From contig CM043957.1 of the NCBI GenBank assembly GCA_014529385.2, positions 82,482,881-82,546,880 on the forward strand: a stretch of 64,000 nucleotides of DNA, read 5' to 3'. Both the position numbers and the translations under genes were made by a program. The notes beneath the pieces were generated by a model. That model had not been told where the DNA came from. It worked only from the letters and a program-made list of their open reading frames with translations, and ran no database searches. This document shows positions 57,803-64,000 of this stretch, piece by piece. Numbering within the stretch: the first letter of the stretch is position 1; every line of letters begins with the position of its first letter. This DNA is from Adiantum capillus-veneris. Its lineage: Eukaryota > Streptophyta > Polypodiopsida > Polypodiales > Pteridaceae.

Positions 57803-58089
57803 ATGCACTCATACAACAATCCTCTCATTGCCTCCTAATGAACTAAAATAAAAGAGTTGGGCTGGGTATCGAAGTCCTTCTCAATTTGAACATCTTTACC
57901 CTTATCCATCTGTGCTAACTCCATTTGGTTTTTGTTTTTGATTGTCCTAGGCATTTGAGTCTAATCAAGTTGGTCTTCTTAGTTGTCTGTAGTTTGTTAT
58001 TACTGCTCCTTGGTTGATCTGGGGTTTGCTCTGTATGACCACAGTTGCCCTTTTTTATCAGGAGAATCATTATCGTCATCGTCGTCATT

Positions 58090-58315
58090 TGTTGGAATTA
58101 GGGTTGCAAGGAAACGCACACAGCTTGGAGAAGACGAAGGAAGCTCAATGCACACAACAAAGAGTGTATTACTTAGTGTGCAATGGAAAGATAGATAGCC
58201 CTAGAATGAATGGGCGTATATACAATGCATGGGGAAAAACCTTCTAAAGAGGAAAAAAATGTCACGGCAGTCCTAGTGTTTTCACACACATCACTACCAC
58301 ATGTATATGGTAACA
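58090..58315 (-). repeat. Copia 3' LTR (226 bp)
   Basis: Plus-strand ends are TGTTGGAATTAGGG and TATGGTAACA. Confidence 0.9.
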
Positions 58316-58330
58316 AATCCCCCTTGGGGT
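58316..58330 (-). other. Copia polypurine tract
   Basis: CCAAGGGGGATT on the minus strand directly before the 3' LTR. Confidence 0.75.
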
Positions 58331-58533
58331 GATGCGGTGAACGAGAGCTGGCACATGAGTAAAGGGAAGTGCCATGCAGTGAGGGCATGATCAGTCCACA
58401 AAGGGGAGTAAGCGCAAAGCTTTGTGGAAAGCTTCAAACTTCTCACAAGACAATGCCTTTGTGAAAATATATGCAAGGTTGTCATATGTTGGCACATAAG
58501 CCAAGCTAATCTCTCCTACTGAGAGCCTCTCCC

Positions 58534-58875
58534 TCACATAGTGGTAATGCACCTCAATGTGCTTTGTGCAAGCATGAAAAACTGGTTCCTCGCAACTGGC
58601 AATGCGCTCTGATTGTCAGTGTAGATAGTGTTGGCAGTGTCCTGTCCAACACCCAAATCAGTCATAAGGCGTCTGAGCCATACACACTCAACCGTAGCTG
58701 TGAAGACTGCCCTGTACTCAGCCTCACAACTCGAAGTGGCCACAGTAGGTTGCTTCTTGCTCAACCATGATATACATGAACTACCAAATATGAAACAAAA
58801 ACCACTTGTGGACACTCTCGTGTCAAAACAACCAGCCCAATCTGAGTCCGAAAAAGCATGTAAGTATGGCAGCAA
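58534..58875 (-). pseudogene. Copia RNase H
   Basis: LHAFSDSDWAGC, TSGFCFIFG, VATSSCEAEYRAV and TDNQSAL carry the expected catalytic acidic residues. It is one frame away from the upstream RT because of a single-base deletion near 58,890. Confidence 0.85.
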
Positions 58876-58879
58876 TGAT

Positions 58880-60010
58880 CCCCCCTTGGGATAAACAAGC
58901 CAAGATGTAAAGTGCCACTAAGGTAGCGGAAAATCCTCTTGATAGCTTGCCAATGCTTAGACCCTGGGCTATGCATAAATCTGATGACCTCTGAGACTGC
59001 AGATTGAATATCCAGCCTCGTGTTGCATACGTAAATGAGGTAGCCAACAGCAGTTTGATAAAGAGTGACATCAGCAGGATCACTAGCATCATGTAGACTC
59101 AATTTCAAACCTGTTTCCATGGGAGTGGCAATAGGTTTGCAATCCTCAAGTCCAAACTTACATAGCAATGTGTCTATGTAACTTTTCTGACACAAGGCAA
59201 TACCACCATCACACTGCTTAAATTGTATACCCAAGTAATGATGCAACAGCCCCAAATCTTTCATCTTGAAAGTAGCATTCAAATCAGCCTTAAATTCAGC
59301 AATATGTCTCTCATTTGGTCCAGTGATCAGCAGATCATCGACATAAAGACCCACAATGAGAAGTACATCACCCTCACGCTTTACATACAATGTGCTTTTT
59401 GTTGGACTGTTATTACGAAAGCCTCGTTTGACCAAATGAGTGTCAGCTTTCTCATACCAAGCACGAGGAGATTGCTTCAACCCATACAAAGCCTTCTTAC
59501 ATATGCACACTTTGTCCTCTTGTCCTTTTATGACAAAACCGTGAGGCTGCGTTACATAAACTTCCTCAAATATGTCACCATTCAAGAAAGCAGTAACAAT
59601 GTCTGATTGATGTACATCCCAACCAAAATGAGCTGCCAATGCACATAGAAAACGCACAGTAGTCATACAACCAGTGGCAAAGGTCTCTTCATAATCTGCC
59701 TTTTTGCTATGCATATCCCTTTGCAACAAGTCGAGCCTTATGGCGATCGATCTCACCATCCGGCTTGCGTTTCAACTTGTAAACCCACTTCGTACCAATG
59801 GCCTTTTTGCCAGGAGGCAAATCACATAAAGTCCATGTGTCATTTTCTATAAGTGCATCATATTCTGATTGCATGGCAGCCATCCAATTTTCTCAATTCT
59901 GTGCTTCATCCAAAGACAGAGGTTCCTCAACATCATGTAAGCTAGACACGGCCAAAGCATAACAATCTGATGCATAAGATGCATGGCGAGAGCCTGAACG
60001 ATTACGACTA
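58880..60010 (-). pseudogene. Copia reverse transcriptase
   Basis: An RVT_2 domain. Motifs are HQSDIVTAFLNGDIFEEVYV, ALYGLKQSPRAWYEKAD, LYVDDLLITG (59,348-59,325, catalytic) and LGLLHHYLGIQF. A frame change near 59,720 separates the fingers (GEIDRHKARLVAKG-type) from the main open frame. Its closest relative is the partial copy at 63,215-64,000. Confidence 0.88.
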
Positions 60011-61192
60011 GACAAAGGTGCATCCAATTTACTATCACGCAAAGTGTGCACCAGCCATTTTGGCATACCTCTAGCCTGCTCATTTTCAGCCCTGTCCTCA
60101 TCAAGTACATCTGCATCAGTAATAGGCTGATCTATAACATTTTCAGAAACCCCCATAATCTGTATATTTGCCTCATTGGAACTTACATTCGTATTTCCAC
60201 CACTGAAAAGAGGCAACAAAGTGTCATAAATGTCCTGTGAGCTTACATTACTGTCTCTAGTACATGACAGCAAGGGTTGAACAGAATCTTTCACAAACAC
60301 TACATCCCGTGAAACCAGAATACGTTTTGTTTTGCGGATGATACAACCTATAACCTTTGCTTTCAGCACTATACCCAACAAAAATACATTGACAGCCTTA
60401 TCATCCAATTTTCTGCTCTGTGTTTGTGGCACCAAAGCATATGCCAAACAGCCAAAAAACACACATGTGCTCAATAGAAGGCTTTCTATCATGCCATGCT
60501 TCATATGGAGTAATAGACTGCAAAGCTTTCGTAGGACACATGTTTAGTACATAAGTGGCACACATGATGGCCTCAAGCCAAAAAGAATGCGGCAAAGCTT
60601 GACTTTTGACCATACATCGTGCCATTTCTGTAAAGTGACATGTTTTTCCTCTCAGCAACACCATTGTGTTGAGTGTATAACGCACTATACATTGGTGTTT
60701 TATCCCAGGACTAGCTAGAAATGCATTGAATTCATGAGACATATACTCCCCCCTCGATGGGAACTGAGGTGCCATAGTAAATTCGAGACATTTTCAGCCA
60801 TAGCGAGAAATTGTTTGAAGCACATAAAAACTGCGGGACGGCCTTTAAAGCGAAATACCCATGCATGCCTGGAGTAATCATCCGATGAAAGTCACGAAGT
60901 AAAGGTAATTGCCCAAGGATGGAGTTTGCATGGGCCCACAAACATCACTATGCACAAGCTGCAACCTGCATGTGGCACGAAGTGAACCATCCTTTGGAAA
61001 CTTCGAACGCTGCATCTTACCCAAAATACAACCTTCACAAACATGTTTGACAGGTGCTTCTAGAGGCGGCAAAGAAGCAACCATATTTGCAGAAAACTGG
61101 CAAAATTCAGATGACCAAAACGTGCATGCCAAAGTTTTGCATCTAAAATAGCCCTTGAATCGGCAAGTGCATTTGCAAAATTTTGTCCACAC
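60011..61192 (-). pseudogene. Copia integrase and linker
   Basis: CEGCILGKMQRSKF (about 61,040-61,000) and QLVHSDVCGPM (first catalytic Asp) are clear. The second acidic site region reads SRGEYMSHEF (about 60,760) in place of the usual DxGGE, so it is altered. HSFWLEAIMCATYVLN follows and is typical. There are frame changes and a lost section around 60,780-60,900. Confidence 0.8.
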
Positions 61193-61806
61193 TTGTCATA
61201 CAAAGTGAGCTTATACAGCCCACGGCACAAAAGGCCAGATGCAACAATTCCATCACCAAAACTGAGATCATGAACTGTACATCTGTCATCCACAAATTTG
61301 ACTACAAGTCCAAGTCTAGCAAGTGCGGATACAAACAAGAGATTCTTCTTGATCCCAGGTACATAAAGTGCATCAACAAGTGTGAAGGAATTGCCATTTG
61401 CAGCAGTAAGCACAATCCTTCCAACTCCCTGAACCGGATAAGAGGCATTGTTGGCACAAGTGACTGAATTCCCATGAGGGACAAACTCGAGAGAGGTGAA
61501 CAATTCACGATGTGAGGTAATGTGCTTTGTAGCACCACTGTCGAAATACCACACATGTGAATCTGTAGCAACTGACAAGCATGCATCATGGACAGCAGGA
61601 TTGTAAGCGCACTCTGCACTAAAAGCCCATTCTGCATCAACATTAGCATTACAGTCTCCTTTCACAAAAGACTCAACAATGGCTGCATTTGAAGTGGAAC
61701 TAGCATTTGCAGTGGAACCACCCTCTTTCTTCTTAGCCTCTTTGGCCTTCAACTTAGGACATGACTTGATCAAGTGATCATTAGCTTTACAATAATGGCA
61801 ACACAT
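61193..61806 (-). pseudogene. Copia zinc knuckle and protease
   Basis: An open frame with CCHYCKANDHLIKSC (CX2CX4HX4C), then a Lys-rich spacer and WYFDSGATKHI (61,552-61,534), the aspartic protease site. The pre-integrase motif LWHARFGHLNF follows near 61,130. This part looks well preserved. Confidence 0.85.
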
Positions 61807-62644
61807 CCTCTTTTTGCCCTTATCACCAGAATTGCCAGACGAAGTGCTGCCAGCAGAAGCATTGGGAACAGAATTTTTGCCACTCGCAGAAGAACCATAA
61901 GAAGTGGCTGCATTGTTGTTACCACTGTATCTTTGAGAAGCAATAAAAGCCTGTTCAACTGCAGGCTATCTAGTCCTGTTTTTTCTAGAAAGTAACTCTT
62001 GCAACAGCAATGTGTATAATGCATCAAACTTGACAATTTCTAGATTTCCTTGGGTCATAAGTCTCCAAGTACTAGCAAAAGTCTAGTAAGAATCTAGTAA
62101 GGCATCAAGAACAGTCTGCACAAGGGAACTGTCTGAAATGACCACCTGTAGAAATAAGTTGCTCATTGATATCCTTGACACTAGCAAGGAAAGTGTCCAT
62201 ATCATCTTCCTCATGCATAATCTTCGACTCCAACTCTTTACGCAGCAAAGAAATTTTAGCCTCATTGCGACTTGCATAAAGACCAACCAAAATATCCCAA
62301 GCCTGTTTTGCAGATTTTGCTAAACGGATGTGAGGAACAATGGTGCGCTTCACAGACAACGCAATCACTGCATGAGCCTGCGCATCCTTTACATCCCAAC
62401 GAGCTTGTTCTATCGTAGGCAAAACAACTCTAATAGCAGCAATCCTTGCAGCAAGACCTGCAACATCCTCAACATCGCCTCCATCCTCAGAACCAGGACG
62501 TACATCAATGCCCTGCACAATATTCTAGACGCCCTTTGACACAAGAACATGTTGCATCATGTAAGCCCACATAGGGTAATTGTCCCCATCCAACCTGTCC
62601 TCAGTAGCAAACATCTTGAACACATCTGTGTTGTTGTCAGCCAT
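61807..62644 (-). pseudogene. Copia gag with amber stop
   Basis: It begins MADNNTDVFKMFATEDRLDG and contains WDILVGLYASRNEAKISLL, typical of the UBN2/DUF4219-type Copia gag. TAG at 62,527-62,525 interrupts VSKGV/NIVQG, where CAG (Gln) is a likely ancestor. Further frame changes occur beyond about 62,105. Confidence 0.8.
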
Positions 62645-62972
62645 GGTAAATGTTGCACCTGATGTGAAAAATGTCCGAAAAGAGGAGAAACGCAGCGGGA
62701 ACAACACGTGCTATATAGCACAAACCGTAGAAGACTATAAGGCACTTGTTATATAGAAAATGGCACTGACATAAATTCTGCACAAAATGACGAAATAGCA
62801 TGTGCATACCTACTTGTAATGGAAACGGAGGCCGAAATGAGACCGAATAAAAAATCTGAGTAGACCGAGCTCTACGAGCTCACCCAAAATATTTGTTGAA
62901 CAACGAACGCTCGCCAAAGCTCAGCAGGTGTGTGTTGGAGCAGCTAGCGACTAAGCCCGAGAGGATGCAACC

Positions 62973-62986
62973 TTCTCTGATACCAA
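62973..62986 (-). other. Copia primer binding site (initiator Met tRNA)
   Basis: Minus-strand TTGGTATCAGAGAAGG, inside the 5' LTR after one base, matches TGGTATCAGAG exactly. Confidence 0.88.
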
Positions 62987-62987
62987 T

Positions 62988-63214
62988 TGTTGGAATTAGG
63001 GTTACAAGGAAACGCACACAGCTTGGAGAAGACGAAGGAAGCTCAAGGCACACAACAGAGAGTGTGTTACTCAATGTGCAATAGAAAGATCGATAGCCCT
63101 AGAGTGATGGGCGTATATACAATGCTCGGGGGAAAAAACCTCCTAAAGAGGGAAAAAATGCCCCGGTGGTCCTAGTGTGTTCACACACATCACTACCACA
63201 TGTATATGGTAACA
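62988..63214 (-). repeat. Copia 5' LTR (227 bp)
   Basis: Plus-strand ends are TGTTGGAATTAGGG and TATGGTAACA, closely similar to 58,090-58,315. Confidence 0.9.
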
Positions 63215-64000
63215 GTAATGATGCAACAGCCCCAAATCTTTCATCTTGAAAGTAGCATTCAAATCAACCTTAAATTCTGCAGTATGTGTCTCATTGGGAC
63301 GAGTGATCAACAAATCATCCACATAAAGAACAACAATGAGAAGTACATCACCCTCACGCTTGACATACAATGTGCTTTTTGTTGGACTGTTACGAAAGCC
63401 TCGTTTGACCAAATGAGTGTCAGCTTTCTCATACCAAGCACGAGGAGATTGCTTCAACCCATATAAAGCCTTCTTACATCTGCACACTTTGTCCTCTTGT
63501 CCTTTCTTGACAAAACCGCGAGGTTGCGTTACATAAACTTCCTCAAATATGTCACCCTTCAAGAAAGCAGTAACAATGTCTGATTGATGTACATCCCAAC
63601 CAAAATGAGCTACCAATGCACATAGAAAATGAGCAGTAGTCATACGACAAGTGGGAGAAAAAGTTTCTTCATAATTCATATCTTTTTGATGTGCGTAGCC
63701 TTTTGCAACAAGTCGAGCCTTATGGCGACCAATCTCACCATCCGGCTTGCGTTTCAACTATAAACCCACTTTGTACCAATGGCCTTTTTGCTAGGAGGCA
63801 AATCACATAAAGTCCATGCGTCATTTTGTATAAGTGCATCATATTCTGATTCCATGGCACGCATCCAATTTTCTGAATTCTGTGCTTCATCAAAAGACAG
63901 AGGTTCCTCAACATCATGTAGGCTAGACACAGCCAAAGCATAACAATCTGTCGATGCATAAGATGCATGGCGAGAACCTGAATGAGTACGACTAGACAAA
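63215..64000 (-). pseudogene. Second Copia copy, partial reverse transcriptase
   Basis: It reads from the window edge through NSENWMRAMESEYDAL and ARLVAKGYAHQKDMNYEETF to YVDDLLIT and LGLLHHY, where it stops exactly at the LTR border. It is clearly the same family as 59,230-60,020 but differs at many sites, including a 3-bp difference at GFRNSPTKS. One frame change near 63,757 is seen. Confidence 0.88.

Larger units (their letters stand above)
58090..63214 (-). mobile_element. Ty1/copia element, 5.1 kb, both LTRs, PBS and PPT
   Basis: The minus-strand order is 5' LTR (63,214-62,988), primer site, gag, protease, integrase, RT, RNase H, polypurine tract, 3' LTR (58,315-58,090). The LTRs are short (226-227 bp) and differ at a modest number of positions. 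A gag amber codon and several frameshifts disable it. No target-site duplication is seen: the left flank is TCATT and the right flank GTAAT, and the right flank is sequence of another Copia copy. Confidence 0.9.

Overview
This is a eukaryotic nuclear window, almost certainly from a land plant with a large, repeat-rich genome. A fern, another seed-free plant or a gymnosperm would fit; the species is not determinable by reading. The evidence is spliced coding sequence with GT-AG introns, plant-type Ty1/copia and Ty3/gypsy LTR retrotransposons with initiator-Met-tRNA primer sites, L1-type LINEs, a tRNA-derived SINE, long microsatellites and a kilobase-scale satellite. No prokaryotic gene organisation, rRNA gene or functional tRNA was seen.

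Layout. 1-13,275: tandem satellite of about 31 monomers (about 360, 425 or 440 bp), arranged near its right end in a higher-order repeat of about 2.09 kb. 13,276-15,887: AT-rich and simple-repeat spacer, a 90-bp tandem repeat and a GC-rich element. 15,888-17,770: a second tandem array (about 317-bp unit) sharing the core GGTCCACCACTTGTCCAA with the first. 17,865-21,090: a roughly 1,070-codon gene resembling DUF8039/DUF7869-type proteins, broken by four single-base frameshifts but free of nonsense codons. 21,394-25,220: 5'-truncated Copia element. 25,360-30,801: remnant LTR element and a decayed LINE containing a solo LTR. 32,388-56,719 (minus): a complete six-exon aldo/keto reductase gene whose two giant introns hold a LINE with 15-bp target-site duplications, a Gypsy element with both LTRs, and nested solo LTRs. 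56,790-57,025: a tRNA-derived SINE just upstream of that gene. 58,090-63,214 (minus): a Copia element with both LTRs, abutting part of a second Copia copy that runs off the right edge.

How it fits together. The only host gene I can assemble end to end is the aldo/keto reductase: six exons (241, 166, 253, 262, 164 and 177 nt) keep phase across five GT-AG introns and give a 420-residue protein with the Asp-Tyr-Lys-His catalytic set and an Arg/Ser-rich, organelle-type N-terminus. About 95 percent of its 24-kb span is intron, largely transposon-derived. Target-site duplications read directly from the sequence order several insertions: GCAAA around 52,100-53,270, GACTC around 51,705-53,584, GGTAA around 29,374-30,075, and AATTATAGGATTAGC around 33,776-39,634. 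The remaining coding-like sequence is retroelement polyprotein in various states of decay.
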